NCBI GenBank assembly: GCA_023414985.1
Contig: JAEZLY010000098.1
Coordinates: forward strand, 1 to 14,977
From: Bacillota bacterium
GTDB taxonomy: Bacteria > Bacillota > Clostridia > Lachnospirales > Lachnospiraceae
Length of the DNA: 14,977 bases
Direction of reading: 5' to 3'
This document shows positions 14,833 through 14,977 of the stretch, piece by piece (position 1 is the first letter of the stretch; every line of letters starts with the position of its first letter). The notes beneath the pieces are model-generated. The model was not told the DNA's origin. It saw nothing but the letters and a program-made list of their open reading frames with translations, and ran no database searches. The position numbers and the translations under genes were made by a program.

Positions 14833-14977
14833 ATGATAAAATTTGGAACCGGAGGCTGGAGGGCGATCATCGGAGAAGAGTTCACCAAAGCCAACATACA
14901 GAAGCTCTCTAAAGGAATGGCAAGAAAGATGAAGGATGAGGGAGTCAGTGAGCAGGGAATCGTACTCGGCTATGACA
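14833..14977 (+). CDS. Phosphohexomutase (phosphoglucomutase / phosphomannomutase family), 5' part
   Basis: The first 48 residues are visible before the window edge. MIKFGTGGWRAIIGEEF is the conserved N-terminus of alpha-D-phosphohexomutase domain I, with the FGTGGWR phosphosugar loop. The phosphoserine loop and the other domains are outside the window. These enzymes interconvert sugar 1- and 6-phosphates. Placed 37 bp after GH94, the gene probably converts the released sugar 1-phosphate (Glc-1-P or GlcNAc-1-P) to the 6-phosphate. AGGAGGT at 14821-14827 with a 5-nt gap gives a strong start, and there is no terminator or promoter between the two genes, so they form one operon. Confidence 0.86.
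   Translation, partial: MIKFGTGGWRAIIGEEFTKANIQKLSKGMARKMKDEGVSEQGIVLGYD

Overview
The window reads as chromosome of a low-GC, strictly anaerobic Gram-positive bacterium. Lachnospiraceae (the Clostridium cluster XIVa / Lachnoclostridium type) fits best. That is an inference from strong AGGAGG ribosome-binding sites, the carboxyspermidine polyamine pathway, a flavodiiron oxygen/NO reductase, a D-Ala-D-Ala carboxypeptidase of spore-former type, a GH94 disaccharide phosphorylase and a KDG kinase. I see no tRNA, rRNA, CRISPR array, transposase or phage gene.

Layout. Positions 1-2052 hold the end of carboxy(nor)spermidine dehydrogenase followed 15 bp later by carboxy(nor)spermidine decarboxylase: a two-step spermidine operon closed by a long hairpin terminator at 2110-2175. 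This hairpin probably also stops the convergent minus-strand gene at 2273-3406. That gene encodes a six-helix membrane protein with a bis-haem histidine pattern (DUF4405-like) and an acidic 6-residue repeat in its outer loop. Divergent from it is a membrane-anchored D,D-carboxypeptidase (3579-4958), then a class A flavodiiron protein (5048-6250).

The 452 bp between 6251 and 6702 is the least ordinary stretch. It holds a 216-nt almost continuously base-paired imperfect palindrome (6349-6564). After it comes a compact three-way-junction leader (6631-6694) whose closing stem takes in the first bases of the ribosome-binding site of a 77-residue two-helix membrane protein (6703-6936).

Next are 2-keto-3-deoxygluconate kinase (7047-8069), with a readable promoter and a catabolite-repression-like site, a single-span anchored protein of unknown function (8237-8776), and a 760-residue aconitase-superfamily hydratase (8851-11133). 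The hydratase keeps the Fe-S cysteines but appears to have lost the usual active-site aspartate. A five-helix membrane protein with an outer domain (11310-12317) follows from its own promoter. The window ends with a GH94 phosphorylase most like N,N'-diacetylchitobiose phosphorylase (12402-14795) and the start of a phosphohexomutase (14833 to the edge). These last two form a phosphorolysis-plus-mutase module that feeds a sugar 1-phosphate into the 6-phosphate pool.

Most of the window is ordinary metabolism. The best candidates for something undescribed are the 216-nt palindrome, the structured leader next to it, and the altered hydratase active site.
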